Source of the DNA: Caulobacter segnis ATCC 21756
Lineage (GTDB): Bacteria > Pseudomonadota > Alphaproteobacteria > Caulobacterales > Caulobacteraceae
DNA length: 64,000 nucleotides
Reading direction: 5' to 3'
Assembly (NCBI RefSeq): GCF_000092285.1
Contig: NC_014100.1
Coordinates: 1,798,001 to 1,862,000 of the forward strand
Part shown: one piece after another, positions 17,219 to 26,141 of the stretch
Numbering within the stretch: position 1 is the stretch's first letter
How the letters are laid out: every line of letters begins with the position of its first letter
Position numbers and translations under genes: made by a program
The notes under the pieces: generated by a model
What the model was told of the DNA's origin: nothing
Seen by the model: only the letters and a program-made list of their open reading frames with translations
The model's database searches: none

Positions 17219-17235
17219 ATTCGACAATGTCGAAT
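17219..17235. promoter_or_regulatory. Perfect palindrome, candidate operator of the QueC/XRE-ImmA/PIN operon
   Basis: ATTCGAC-AAT-GTCGAAT is a perfect inverted repeat with 7-base arms, 35 bases upstream of the operon's first ATG. The third gene of the operon encodes an XRE-type helix-turn-helix protein, and such proteins often repress their own operon through short palindromes, so it is the likely binder (inference). Confidence 0.6.
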
Positions 17236-17269
17236 AACGCTGTCATAGAAGCGGGACAGGAGGCTCCCG

Positions 17270-17836
17270 ATGAGCGATGGTCCGCACCGAACCCTGCCGA
17301 TGAAGCCGCGCTGGAAGCAGGTCGCTCAGCGCGCCTTCGGCGTTACCTACTCCCTTGATCAGGTCTCAGAGACTTATGCGCCGGCCCTGGCTGGTGACTG
17401 GATCTCGGAGGTCCGCGGTCCCTTCGTGAAGGCCATTCAGTCGGCGGTCGTGGAGGGGGATCAAGGCCAGCTGTTCTCCAACCAGGCTCTTGAAGATGTA
17501 CAATCGCTGCGATCCGATTGCCGCTCGCCGCTAGAAGCCTCCTTGGTCGATGAAACTTGCGAGGCCCTAGCCGAAGGTTTTCGCGGCCAAGCCGCCTTCG
17601 AGCAGGCCGTTGAGAACGCGCTGAACGAACGCCTTCTCAGAAACATCCGACAGGTCGAAGAGCATATTCATCGCGAACGTTCCGCCGGGCGAGCGCGCAG
17701 CACCCGGCAAAGACTGGAGCAAGCGATCTCGGGTGCCGGCCTGAAAAAGCTGGCCAAGGATGTCGTCAGCGGCGCGCCGCCGAGCCGCCGCCGCGCGCCC
17801 AAGCAGGACGGCCTCGAACAGGGACCCAGCCTATGA
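17270..17836 (+). CDS. Unknown small protein, first gene of QueC-like operon
   Basis: A 188-residue protein I do not recognise. It begins MSDGPHRTLPMKPRWKQ, is mainly helical and charged in the middle (ALNERLLRNIRQVEEHIHRER) and ends in a basic, disordered tail (GAPPSRRRAPKQ). An AGGAGG site lies 6 bases before the ATG, and its TGA overlaps the next gene's ATG (ATGA). In Qat and type IV CBASS systems the QueC homologue is reported to attach a deazaguanine to the N terminus of a partner protein; by position this protein could be that partner, but nothing in the sequence proves it. Confidence 0.8.
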   Translation: MSDGPHRTLPMKPRWKQVAQRAFGVTYSLDQVSETYAPALAGDWISEVRGPFVKAIQSAVVEGDQGQLFSNQALEDVQSLRSDCRSPLEASLVDETCEALAEGFRGQAAFEQAVENALNERLLRNIRQVEEHIHRERSAGRARSTRQRLEQAISGAGLKKLAKDVVSGAPPSRRRAPKQDGLEQGPSL

Positions 17837-19209
17837 AACCCCTGGCCTTCTCCGCCGCCGCCGAGACCGCCATCCTTGTCGACGCCTTGGAAGAGGGGCG
17901 GTCGCCCCGCGATGGCGCGCTAACTGCGGTTATCGGCCGAAATCTGAAACTGTCGATTGCCGGTTTGAAGAGCTACTTCTACGCGGACTGGCAGCCGGTG
18001 CTAGTGGATCTTCTGGTCGTCGCGGCGGCGGCGGAATATTGCGACGTCGTCGCCCATCGGCCCGCCTGGGGGTGGGCCCGGGCTTTCGATGTTCGAGTGG
18101 CGGTTCACGATCCCGCGCGATGGAATGCGCCCATTGTTCGAGAGGCGCTGCAGGACGCACTCGGATTCTTGACCGGCGACAAATGGGCTTTCAGCTTCGC
18201 CGCGCGCGTTGAACCTGTCCCACAGGTTCGCCAAATGCTCGACCTAGGCCATCCGGCCAAAACGATCATTCCCTACAGCAATGGCCTGGACTCCCTGGCG
18301 GTCGCGGCGTTGACCAGCGAAGCCCGACCTAGTGACCTTGTGAGGGTCCGGCTGGGCGCCGCCTTCGCTGACCAGAAGTCGCACAACAAACGGAGACAAG
18401 CCTTCGCATCCGTGCCCTACGAGGTGCGGGTGGCCAAGGGGCGGCGCAAGGAGTCCTCGGCGCGATCGCGTGGCTTCAAGTTCGCGGTGATCACAGGAAT
18501 CGCCGCTGTCCTCGCGAAGGCCGACAAAATTGTCGTCACCGAAAGCGGGCAAGGTGCCTTAGGGCCGGTTCTAACCGTGAGCGGGCAGGCCTACCCCGAC
18601 TATCGGGTCCATCCAGCGTTCACCATGCGCGTGGAGCGCCTGTTCGCCACTCTCCTGGGCCACAGCGCGCACTACGACTTTCCCCGGCTATGGAGCACCA
18701 AGGGCGAGACGATCGCCGAGGCGGCGCGTGCGACGCCCCAGCCCTGGGCGGAGACACGCTCTTGCTGGCAGCAGTCGCGCCAAGTCGGGATGGGCGGCAA
18801 GCAGCGCCAGTGCGGCGTCTGCGCTGCTTGCATGCTGCGTCGCATGAGCTTGCATGCGGCGGGCGTGGTCGAACCAGCCGACGCCTATGTCTGGGAAAAT
18901 CTTGGCGCCAGCGACTTTCGGTCAGGGGCCGCACCGGGATTTAAGCTGGTCACGCCGGCGCTGGAGCAGTACGCGATCGCGGGTGTTCTCCACCTGGATC
19001 ACCTTGCGGCCTTACCCGACTCCCCGCTGCACCGACGACTGATCCGGCGGTCCGCCCGCGAAGTCGCCGATGCGCTCGGAGAGACCCTTCAAGACACTGA
19101 GATGAAGTTGCTTAGCATGCTGGAACGCCACCGGAACGAATGGCGAAATTTCCTGACCCAATTGGGTCCCGACTCCTTCGTGACCAAGCTTTCCTCCGTC
19201 GTACCATGA
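17833..19209 (+). CDS. QueC-like protein, QatC/Cap9 type
   Basis: A 458-residue homologue of 7-cyano-7-deazaguanine synthase. It has the PP-loop ATP-pyrophosphatase motif as PYSNGLDSL (S149, G151, D153, S154) and the QueC zinc site ETRSC...QCGVCAAC (C311, C327, C330, C333) followed by LRRM. Queuosine-pathway QueC is about 230 residues; the long N-terminal extension of some 140 residues matches the defence-linked relatives QatC and Cap9. No other queuosine or preQ0 genes are nearby. It overlaps both neighbours by ATGA, so it is made in step with the small upstream protein and the XRE-ImmA protein. Enzyme activity is inferred from intact motifs. Confidence 0.85.
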   Translation: MKPLAFSAAAETAILVDALEEGRSPRDGALTAVIGRNLKLSIAGLKSYFYADWQPVLVDLLVVAAAAEYCDVVAHRPAWGWARAFDVRVAVHDPARWNAPIVREALQDALGFLTGDKWAFSFAARVEPVPQVRQMLDLGHPAKTIIPYSNGLDSLAVAALTSEARPSDLVRVRLGAAFADQKSHNKRRQAFASVPYEVRVAKGRRKESSARSRGFKFAVITGIAAVLAKADKIVVTESGQGALGPVLTVSGQAYPDYRVHPAFTMRVERLFATLLGHSAHYDFPRLWSTKGETIAEAARATPQPWAETRSCWQQSRQVGMGGKQRQCGVCAACMLRRMSLHAAGVVEPADAYVWENLGASDFRSGAAPGFKLVTPALEQYAIAGVLHLDHLAALPDSPLHRRLIRRSAREVADALGETLQDTEMKLLSMLERHRNEWRNFLTQLGPDSFVTKLSSVVP

Positions 19210-20387
19210 GCGTGGGATCTGATCTGATTGGCGCCGTCGAACTGGGCGAGCGCCTGCGCCTGGCGCGCGAAGCCAGCAAGACGACTCAGGCGGCGGCGGC
19301 CACCGCGCTGGAGGTGGCGCGCACTACCCTCGTTGCAATGGAACAGGGGCAGAGGCGCCCAAAGATTGACGAGTTACAACGCCTGGCGGCGCTCTACGGT
19401 GTATCGCTCAATGGCTTGCTGCGCCGCGAAGCTGTCCAGATCGATCTGCGCCCGCGTTTCCGCAGAGCAGGAGAGCAAGATACGCAGGTTGAAGCGGCGG
19501 CAGGTCTGCTGACCAGTCTGGTGCAGGCCGAGGTCGAGCTGGAAAATCTGCTGGGAGTGCAAAGATCCCGCAACGATCCGCCCGAAAGACCCTTGCTGCC
19601 CGGTGATGTCGTCCGTCAGGCCGAGCAAGACGCCTTCGAACTCCGCCAATGGCTGGGGCTAGGCTTAGCTCCAGTTCATGACATGGTCGCCCTGCTTGAG
19701 CTGCAACTGGGCGCGCGGGTCTTTGTTCGCCCCTTGCCGGCCAAGATTTCGGGCCTCTACGCTTTCGACGAGGCCTCTGGTGCCTGCATCCTGCTCAACG
19801 CTTCGCATCGCCGCGACCGTCGAGCGCAGACCGCCGCTCATGAGCTTGGACACTTCATTTCAACCCGCCGGGCACCTGATGCACTGCACGATGGTTCACC
19901 GGAATCCAGCCGGGAAGAGCGCTACGCCAACGCCTTTGGCCGCGCCTTCATGACGCCGGCTCGCGCTGTCGCGGCCAGGTTCCAGGACATCACGGCCGGC
20001 GCCAAGACCTTGACCCGCCGGCACGTCATCTTGCTGGCCCACACCTTTGGCGTCTCGCGCGAAGCTCTTGTCCGACGTCTGGAAGAACTCCATCTTGCTA
20101 AGGTTGGGACGTGGGACTGGTTCGTGGAAAACGGGAATATCACCGACGAGCAGGCTCGCGCCGTACTCGGTGATGCGCCGCTCGAGGACCCGGATCGTCT
20201 CAACGCCAATCGCCTGGTTTCCATTCGCCTCAACGCGCTGGCCAGCGAAGCGTGGCGGCGCGGTCTGCTGAGTGAGGGCCAGATTGCCCGGCTGCTGCAG
20301 TTGGATCGGGCTGAGGTGCGCGAACTGATCGATGAATATGAAGCGGTTCAGGGTTTGGACAGCGCCCCTGCGAGGCGCCTTGTCTGA
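19206..20387 (+). CDS. XRE-ImmA regulator/metallopeptidase
   Basis: A 393-residue two-domain protein. Residues 13-72 form an XRE helix-turn-helix (LGERLRLAREASKTTQ, then TTLVAMEQGQRRPKIDELQRLAALYGVS). Residues 155-290 form an ImmA/IrrE-like zinc peptidase with QTAAHELGHFIS (HExxH at 212-216) and a third ligand probably in EERYANAFGRAFM. Such proteins cleave or sense repressors and antitoxins. The end (IARLLQLDRAEVRELIDEYE) could be another small binding domain. ATG at 19206 overlaps the QueC-like stop; the PIN gene follows. Together with the next gene it resembles an antitoxin-toxin pair. Confidence 0.88.
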   Translation: MSVGSDLIGAVELGERLRLAREASKTTQAAAATALEVARTTLVAMEQGQRRPKIDELQRLAALYGVSLNGLLRREAVQIDLRPRFRRAGEQDTQVEAAAGLLTSLVQAEVELENLLGVQRSRNDPPERPLLPGDVVRQAEQDAFELRQWLGLGLAPVHDMVALLELQLGARVFVRPLPAKISGLYAFDEASGACILLNASHRRDRRAQTAAHELGHFISTRRAPDALHDGSPESSREERYANAFGRAFMTPARAVAARFQDITAGAKTLTRRHVILLAHTFGVSREALVRRLEELHLAKVGTWDWFVENGNITDEQARAVLGDAPLEDPDRLNANRLVSIRLNALASEAWRRGLLSEGQIARLLQLDRAEVRELIDEYEAVQGLDSAPARRLV

Positions 20388-20988
20388 CGCCACAGCTTAT
20401 ATCGCCGACGCCAGCGTATGGATCAACCTCGCCGCCACGGGCCGCGCTGCCGAGCATCTGCGGGCGATCGGCAAGCCGATGTTGATCACCGAAACGGCGC
20501 TTGGCGAGCTAGATCGTGGCCGCCCCAAAGGTCGCCAGGCCGCCGATGAGGTCCAGGGATTGATCCACATCGGCCTTGTGGAGGTGGTCCAGGTCCCAGC
20601 CTCGCAGGAGGACTTGTTCTTCAGCTTGGTGGCCGGCTCGGCCCAGCAGACCCTCGACGACGGTGAGGCGGCGACTCTGGCGTTCGCGAATGCCGGGCTG
20701 GCCGACGCGATCATTGACGAGCAGAAGGCGACGGACCTAGCCGCGCTGCGCTTTCCCGATCTCAGGCTCTCGACTACAACGGATTTATTGCTCTCCGTCA
20801 CGATGGTCGAAATCCTCGGGCTCCCGGCTGTGGCAGATTCACTTCTGCGAGCACTCCAACTCGCCAGGATGCGAGTGCCTAGATCGCGGATGGACGAGGT
20901 CGTCGCGCTGATCGGTCTAGACAATGCTCGCAAATGCCCGAGCCTGCCTGCTGCGGTACGTGGCGTCGCCGGAGCGGTGCTGGCCTAG
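20380..20988 (+). CDS. PIN-like nuclease
   Basis: About 202 residues if read from TTG 20380, which has GAGG 4 bases upstream and overlaps the previous stop; the frame also offers ATG at 20332 and 20338. The PIN pattern is clear: YIADASVWINLAATG with the first catalytic Asp, ITETALGELDRG with the acidic Glu, and DDGEAATLAFA plus the later DQ/DE positions in ADAIIDEQKATDLAA. PIN domains are metal-dependent ribonucleases, usually toxins. It is the last gene of the coupled operon, and a hairpin follows it. Confidence 0.8.
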   Translation: MSDATAYIADASVWINLAATGRAAEHLRAIGKPMLITETALGELDRGRPKGRQAADEVQGLIHIGLVEVVQVPASQEDLFFSLVAGSAQQTLDDGEAATLAFANAGLADAIIDEQKATDLAALRFPDLRLSTTTDLLLSVTMVEILGLPAVADSLLRALQLARMRVPRSRMDEVVALIGLDNARKCPSLPAAVRGVAGAVLA

Positions 20989-20997
20989 ATATCTGCG

Positions 20998-21019
20998 GGT
21001 GCGCGTCTCCCGACGCACC
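20998..21019 (+). terminator. Hairpin after the PIN gene
   Basis: GGTGCG pairs with CGCACC around a ten-base loop, 10 bases after the PIN stop. No T run follows, so it may act only weakly or as an mRNA-stabilising structure. Confidence 0.4.
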
Positions 21020-21300
21020 TCCCATCAGGGCGCATGTGGGGCCGTGCCTGACCGTCGAAGTCGGTGGTTGAAGGTCTAGAAGCTGGAGCGCTACCAAGTT
21101 CCGCTTTTGGCGCTTTATGCAATCAAACAGACGCGGTAGCATCCAGTCAGGCGGCACCCTGAGGCGCAAAGTGACCCGCCCGCCGCTTCTCTCGGCAGCA
21201 AATCCACTGATCTCGCAAAAGGGCCGTGATTTCGCGAAGCATCTCGATCATACGGCTTGAGCATTGCCCAACGAGTGGTCGAAATTGAAACTACGCCGGC
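21020..21300. other. Right-hand island flank, no gene
   Basis: No gene supported. I searched it for a copy of the tRNA-Arg 3' end and found only the short match CAGGGCGC (about 21028), too short to call an attachment site. The LysR promoter should lie near 21250-21300. Confidence 0.4.
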
Positions 21301-22272
21301 ATGAGCGACCCAACTAGCAAGCTTTCCTGGGACGACCTTCGGGTCGTCCAAGCCGTCGCTCGGACAGGCGCGCTGGCGGCGGCAGCCCAGACGCTGGGCA
21401 TTAACGTCACGACGATCACGCGCCGGCTCGCCAAGGTCGAGGAGGTGCTAGGAGTCGCGCTCTTCGACCGCCGCCGGGCTGGCTATGTCGCCACAGCGCA
21501 GGGCGGGGAGGTGGTGGCCCTTGCCGAGCGCGTGGAACTGGATGTGATCGGCGTCGCCCGGCGGGTCTCAGGCCATGCGCATGGGCACGCCGGAGAACTG
21601 CGCATCACGACCAGCGACTCGCTTCTGCTCTACTTCCTCACGCCGATGATCGCGTCGTTCAAGGCATGCAATCCAGCGGTTCGAGTCGAAGTCACCGTCG
21701 GCAACGGCGCGTTGAACCTGGCTCGCGGCGAGGCTGACATCGCCATCCGCGCAACCGAGAAACCGCCGGAGAATCTGTTCGGGCGGAAGGTCTCTATGAT
21801 CGCCTGGGCTCCTTACCGCGCCTGGTCGGACAAGGTCGCCGACAGTCACGCTGGACCTGACCGACAATGGGTGTCCTACGGCGGCAGACTTTCAGGCTTG
21901 AAGGCCGCCGATTTTGTGGCGGCGCGCGTGCCACCAGACGCCATCGGCTACCGTACAGACTCGGTGGCCGGCGCCGCGGCGGCCATCGCAGCGGGTATGG
22001 GCGTAGGGTACCTGCCTTGCATGCTGGGGGACCTATCACCCGACCTGCAACGGATCGGGCCTATCGAACCTGCGCTCAGTGACGACCTTTGGCTGCTGAC
22101 CCACCCCGATATCCGCCGGTCGGGTCGCGTCTACGCGTTCATGACCCATTGCTCCGAAGCCATCGCCCATAGCCGCGAGCTCGTCGAGGGACGGCTCGGC
22201 GCCACCTCCGTACACGGCGCCGCACCGGACCATCTCTGGCGCTCGGTCAGGTTTCCGGGAGTATCGCGGTAA
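21301..22272 (+). CDS. LysR family transcriptional regulator
   Basis: A 323-residue LysR-type regulator. The winged helix-turn-helix is at residues 9-66 (LRVVQAVARTGALAAAAQTLGINVTTITRRLAKVE, VALFDRR), followed by the periplasmic-binding-like effector domain (GELRITTSDSLLLYFLTPMI, ADIAIRATEKPPENLFGRK). The effector is unknown. Unusually, it is not divergent from a target: its stop region overlaps the convergent RidA gene by 26 bases. Confidence 0.92.
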   Translation: MSDPTSKLSWDDLRVVQAVARTGALAAAAQTLGINVTTITRRLAKVEEVLGVALFDRRRAGYVATAQGGEVVALAERVELDVIGVARRVSGHAHGHAGELRITTSDSLLLYFLTPMIASFKACNPAVRVEVTVGNGALNLARGEADIAIRATEKPPENLFGRKVSMIAWAPYRAWSDKVADSHAGPDRQWVSYGGRLSGLKAADFVAARVPPDAIGYRTDSVAGAAAAIAAGMGVGYLPCMLGDLSPDLQRIGPIEPALSDDLWLLTHPDIRRSGRVYAFMTHCSEAIAHSRELVEGRLGATSVHGAAPDHLWRSVRFPGVSR

Positions 22273-22705
22273 AGGTGATCTCGATGATCTGTGCGGGAAA
22301 GGCCAGGCGCGACACGCCGATCAGGTTGCTGGCCACCTTGGGGCGCGCAACGTCGTAGGCTTCGCCTCGAACCCTTGACGCGACGGCGAAAGCCGCATCG
22401 ACGTCCAGCACGAAGAGGGTTTCTTCGACGACGTTGTCAAGGCTGGCCCCGAACTGCCCCAGAACCTTGGCCGCGTTGGCGTAGGTGGCGCGCATCTGCG
22501 CCTCCATCGCCGAAAAGTCGGAGGGGCGACCGTTCCTGTCCAGCGAGGCTGGCGCGATCAGATTCCCCTGGTCGTCGTGGCTCAGTTGGCCCGACACGCG
22601 GATCGTGTTCCCCACCTTGATCGCCTGGGCGTAGCCGTAGGCGTCCTCCCACGGAACGCCGAGATAGGCGGCTTGCTTCTCGATGGCTGTGCTTGGCGTC
22701 GTCAT
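22247..22705 (-). CDS. RidA (YjgF/YER057c/UK114) family protein
   Basis: A 152-residue RidA-family protein, probably an imine/enamine deaminase or a relative. The family pattern is visible in TIRVSGQLSHDDQGNLI, MRATYANAAKVLGQFGASLDNVVEETLFVLD, and the end RPKVASNLIGVSRLAFPAQIIEITFTAI. The ATG at 22705 (MTTPSTAIEKQ) follows AGGAGA; the frame is open further upstream but without homology. RidA trimers clear reactive 2-aminoacrylate; subgroup cannot be assigned by eye. Confidence 0.9.
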   Translation of the reverse strand: MTTPSTAIEKQAAYLGVPWEDAYGYAQAIKVGNTIRVSGQLSHDDQGNLIAPASLDRNGRPSDFSAMEAQMRATYANAAKVLGQFGASLDNVVEETLFVLDVDAAFAVASRVRGEAYDVARPKVASNLIGVSRLAFPAQIIEITFTAILPET

Positions 22706-23177
22706 GTTGCGTCTCCTGCATGGCCGGCCCTTGTGGGCTCGGCGTCGACGGAGTGATCGCAGCAATCGAGGGCGCGGTTCAAACAGCGTTCTTGCCGAAC
22801 CAATCACGCGAAAATGCCGTGACCCAGGAGCCCGCAGGGGCATGTTCAGAGGCTCGGGAAGGGCTGCAGCTGAATGTCCTATAGCCGCAGGGCCCCCAAG
22901 TTCCGCTTCTGGCGCGACCACGCCGAAGAAGCAGACGCCGCGACCGACTGCGGAGGGTGAGGCGAGCGAACTGACTCGGCTGGTGTCTCGCTTCCGCGTC
23001 GCCGGTAAAGCGACCGCCGCGGTCAATCGGCCCGGAGCTCAAACCGCGACAGTCAGTCGCAACCGCGACGTCCATTTATCACGCTGCGTTTAACCTGCGG
23101 CGAATGCCGGGCGCGTAGGGTTAAGACCGCGGCTGGGCGCCCCTGCGCTGAGGCCGGACAAGACACGGGCTAGCCAA
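22706..23177. other. Intergenic region between RidA and chemoreceptor genes
   Basis: No gene supported; open frames on both strands look like composition effects of GC-rich DNA. It should hold the RidA promoter (leftward) and the chemoreceptor promoter (rightward). Confidence 0.4.
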
Positions 23178-24890
23178 ATGATGGGTTTCTCGCGGCAGTA
23201 TCGATCGGAGCCTGGTCGTATCGTCGAGGCCTTGGACAAGGCGCTGGCGATTATCGAGTTCGATCCTAAGGGAACCATCCTGGCCGCAAACGCCGTGTTC
23301 TGCCGGCTCATGGGCTATGAGCCTGCCGAGATCGTCGGCAAGCACCACAGCCTCTTTGTTGATCCCGAATTCGCCCGATCTCAGGCCTACAGAGACTTTT
23401 GGCTAAAACTTGGTCGTGGCGAGTTCGACAGCCAGGAATATTTGCGCCTCGGCAATCACGGCAAACAGGTCTGGATCCAGGCCTCCTACAATCCGGTCCG
23501 CAACGCCCGTGGTCAGGTGACAAGTATTGTCAAGGTGGCGACGGACACCACGGCGGCGCACCTGAAGCACGCGGCTTTCGAGGCCAAGATCGACGCGATT
23601 TCCCGCGTACAGGGCGTGATTGAATTCACGCCCGACGGCGAGATCAAGGACGCCAACGACAATTTCCTCGCACTCGTCGGTTACAAACTCTCCGACATCA
23701 AAGGCAAACATCACCGGTTGTTCGTTGACGACGCCTATGCTCAATCCGCCGCCTATCGCGAGCTCTGGGCAAAGCTGAATGCGGGTGAGTTCGTCTCCGG
23801 CGAGTTCAAGCGCCTGAGCCGCTCGGGACAGCCGGTCTGGATTCAGGCTTCTTACAACCCGATCTTCGACCTGAAGGGGAATGTCACCTCGGTCGTCAAG
23901 TTCGCCACGGACGTGACCGGTCGTGTTCGCGCTGTGTCCGAGGTGGCCGATGGGCTGGCGCAGCTCGCGGACAACAATCTCGTTCACCGGCTCACCCGGC
24001 CATTTGATCTCGCTTTCGAGGCGCTTCGAACTGACTACAACACCTCCCTGGACGGGCTGCAGGCCACCATGTCGCGGGTGGTCGCGGGGGCGAAGACGAT
24101 CAACGTGGGCAATCAGGAGATCGCAGCCTCAACGGATGGGCTGTCGCGCCGAATTGAGCAGCAGGCGGCCAGTCTTGAGGAAACCGCCGCGGCGCTCGAT
24201 CAAATCACCGCCACGGTGAAACAGACGGCCGAAGGCGCTTTCCAGGCGGCGGTCGCAGCGTCCGGCGCGCGAACAGGGACAGCGCTTTCAAGCACCGTCT
24301 TGCAAAGCGCCGCCGCCGTGATGAACGAGATCAGCGACAGCTCGAAGAAGATCACCCTGATCATCGGGGTCATGGACGAGATCGCGTTTCAGACCAACCT
24401 CCTCGCGCTGAACGCCGGCGTCGAAGCCGCTCGCGCCGGAGAGTCCGGCCGGGGCTTCGCCGTCGTGGCGCAGGAGGTGCGGGCTCTGGCCCAGCGCTCG
24501 GCGGTCGCCGCCCGCGAAATCAAGACCTTGATCGCCTCGAGTTCGGAGGAGGTGAAGCGGGGAGTTGAGCTGGTCGGCGAAACGGTCAGCGCCCTGGGCG
24601 GCGTCACGGAGAAGGTGGACCTTATCGATTCCCTGCTCTCGCAGATGGCGGTGGCCGCGCGCGAGCAGGCGACAGGCCTCGGCGAGGTCAATATCGCGGT
24701 GAACCACATGGACCAGATGACTCAACAGAACGCCGCCATGATCGAGCAGGCGACAAGCGCGGCTTCTCGGCTCAGGGCCGAGGCGGCCGAGTTGGCGGCG
24801 CTGATGGATCAGTTCCGTATCGGCCAGAGCGAACTGGCGCGGCTTGAAGGCGCAGGCGCTCCGCTTCGGCTCGCCGCTTCCGGCCGTTGA
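23178..24890 (+). CDS. Soluble PAS-PAS methyl-accepting chemotaxis protein
   Basis: A 570-residue cytoplasmic chemoreceptor without transmembrane segments. Two PAS domains are at about residues 16-125 ([36 protein letters not shown]) and 135-250 ([38 protein letters not shown]), clearly duplicates of each other and of the haem/flavin-type sensor PAS class. A signalling coiled coil follows, with the conserved hairpin [24 protein letters not shown] and [19 protein letters not shown] near residues 395-450. It binds CheW/CheA and probably senses a redox or energy signal. ATG at 23178 is followed at once by a second ATG, either of which may serve. Confidence 0.93.
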   Translation: MMGFSRQYRSEPGRIVEALDKALAIIEFDPKGTILAANAVFCRLMGYEPAEIVGKHHSLFVDPEFARSQAYRDFWLKLGRGEFDSQEYLRLGNHGKQVWIQASYNPVRNARGQVTSIVKVATDTTAAHLKHAAFEAKIDAISRVQGVIEFTPDGEIKDANDNFLALVGYKLSDIKGKHHRLFVDDAYAQSAAYRELWAKLNAGEFVSGEFKRLSRSGQPVWIQASYNPIFDLKGNVTSVVKFATDVTGRVRAVSEVADGLAQLADNNLVHRLTRPFDLAFEALRTDYNTSLDGLQATMSRVVAGAKTINVGNQEIAASTDGLSRRIEQQAASLEETAAALDQITATVKQTAEGAFQAAVAASGARTGTALSSTVLQSAAAVMNEISDSSKKITLIIGVMDEIAFQTNLLALNAGVEAARAGESGRGFAVVAQEVRALAQRSAVAAREIKTLIASSSEEVKRGVELVGETVSALGGVTEKVDLIDSLLSQMAVAAREQATGLGEVNIAVNHMDQMTQQNAAMIEQATSAASRLRAEAAELAALMDQFRIGQSELARLEGAGAPLRLAASGR

Positions 24891-24915
24891 GCCGAGTCTT
24901 GGACAGGATCAGACA

Positions 24916-25413
24916 ATGACGGCTCCATCTGAAGCCCAGAGACTGCAGCGCCTGCACGCCCTGGGCATACTCGACACGCCGGGCGACGACCTGTTTCGCG
25001 GCCTGGCGGAACAAGCCCTCGGCGTGGTTCCGGGAACCACCATCGCCGCCGTCAGTCTCGTGGACGCCGAGCGGCAATGGTTCAAGACGATTATCGGTCT
25101 GGGCGCCAAGGAGACATCGAGAGCCGTGTCCTTCTGTTCGCACACGATCGAAACCGAAGACTGCATGGTGGTGGAGGACGCGACGAAGGACGAGCGGTTC
25201 GCCAACAATCCCCTGGTGACCTCGGCTCCGGCCATCCGATTCTATGCGGGGATCAGGCTGGCGGGCGGCGTCGGGGCGCTTTGCGTCATTGGAACAAGCC
25301 CGCGGCGCATCAGGCCGGGCGAGATCGAAAAGTTGAGCAAGATCGCTCAATATGTCGACATCCAGCTTCTGTCCCATGGAGTCCTGGCTAACGTCATGGA
25401 ACCCAAAGCATAA
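24916..25413 (+). CDS. GAF domain protein
   Basis: A 165-residue single GAF domain: the start EAQRLQRLHALGILDTPGDDLF is typical of sensor GAF domains, then AAVSLVDAERQWFKTIIGL, SFCSHTI, VVEDATKDERFANNPLV and GALCVIG. No output domain is attached. It lies 25 bases after the chemoreceptor, same strand, and may modulate the same pathway. The frame is open upstream but ATG 24916 (MTAPSEAQ) is the first in good context. Confidence 0.85.
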   Translation: MTAPSEAQRLQRLHALGILDTPGDDLFRGLAEQALGVVPGTTIAAVSLVDAERQWFKTIIGLGAKETSRAVSFCSHTIETEDCMVVEDATKDERFANNPLVTSAPAIRFYAGIRLAGGVGALCVIGTSPRRIRPGEIEKLSKIAQYVDIQLLSHGVLANVMEPKA

Positions 25414-25670
25414 GCCATATAGGCGACGCCGAGTTTGCGACGCGCGCGCACAGCCGGGAGCTATGCCGGCCCGCCGAAGTTACCGGCTCGCTGAAGCCTT
25501 AATTCAACGGCTGCACAGCGTCGATCCCGGCCCTATGCCGGGTGCGCTGAATGTCCGGTTGCCGGAGATGCACCAACGTCAGCAACTGGCGCGACGCGGC
25601 CAAAGAGGCGCGCCCCGGCAATGGCCTGCGGTCATGCTTTCGACGCCGACCCAGCCCGCAATGTTTCGGG

Positions 25671-25952
25671 ATGGCGGACGATTTGCTATGGAGGCGGTGT
25701 GCATGGAGGTCGTCATTGGCGAACAACTGGCCGCACGGCGAGCAGCCGCTCTCGCGCGGTGAGAAGCTGGTCATGGGCGCGGTGGGCGTCGCGTTGATCG
25801 GCGCTCTCGTCAGCGTCGTGCTGCTGGTCGTGCTGAGGCTTCTCGGGCCTGTGTCCTGGCCTGTTGGCTTGTCGGCGTGCGCGCTCGGCTTGGTAGTTGG
25901 AGCGCTGTGGGTTCGGCCTTGGGAGATCGAGGCGCCAAGCCGGCGACGCTGA
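25671..25952 (+). CDS. Small membrane protein, hypothetical
   Basis: A 93-residue frame with two hydrophobic segments (VMGAVGVALIGALVSVVLLVVL and WPVGLSACALGLVVGALWV), so probably an inner-membrane protein. ATG 25671 or the later ATG 25773 may be the start; neither has a strong ribosome site. A GC-rich hairpin just after the stop supports a real transcript end. No family recognised. Confidence 0.45.
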   Translation: MADDLLWRRCAWRSSLANNWPHGEQPLSRGEKLVMGAVGVALIGALVSVVLLVVLRLLGPVSWPVGLSACALGLVVGALWVRPWEIEAPSRRR

Positions 25953-25960
25953 AAGAAAGC

Positions 25961-25997
25961 GGGCCGGCCGCCGAGAGCCATCAGCGCCAGCCGGCCC
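25961..25997 (+). terminator. GC-rich hairpin after small membrane protein gene
   Basis: GGGCCGGC (25961-25968) pairs with GCCGGCCC (25990-25997). A second inverted repeat, GCCCCAC...GTGGGGC, follows at once. No T run is present. Confidence 0.45.
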
Positions 25998-26141
25998 AAG
26001 GCCCCACGGTGGGTGGTGGGGCGGGGACCTCAGTCCGGCGGCTTGGAACGGGTGATAATCCAGAGCCATCCGCATTGTGCACGCGTCGATTGCGCCAGGC
26101 GAGCGGGCGCGTCAGGATCGCCTCGTGATCGAGGGGGCATC

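Noticed and set aside
17833..19209. Reading the QueC homologue as a queuosine biosynthesis enzyme
   Set aside because: It is twice the length of normal QueC, no preQ0 genes are nearby and it lies in a coupled defence-like operon.
21020..21300. A right-hand attachment site matching tRNA-Arg
   Set aside because: Only an 8-base match was found, which is expected by chance.
21301..22705. LysR gene and RidA gene as a divergent regulator-target pair
   Set aside because: They are convergent and overlap at their 3' ends, so the LysR protein cannot control RidA from a shared promoter.
22683..23093. Overlapping frames between the RidA and chemoreceptor genes
   Set aside because: Arg/Pro-rich translations, no ribosome sites and no domain; treated as non-coding.
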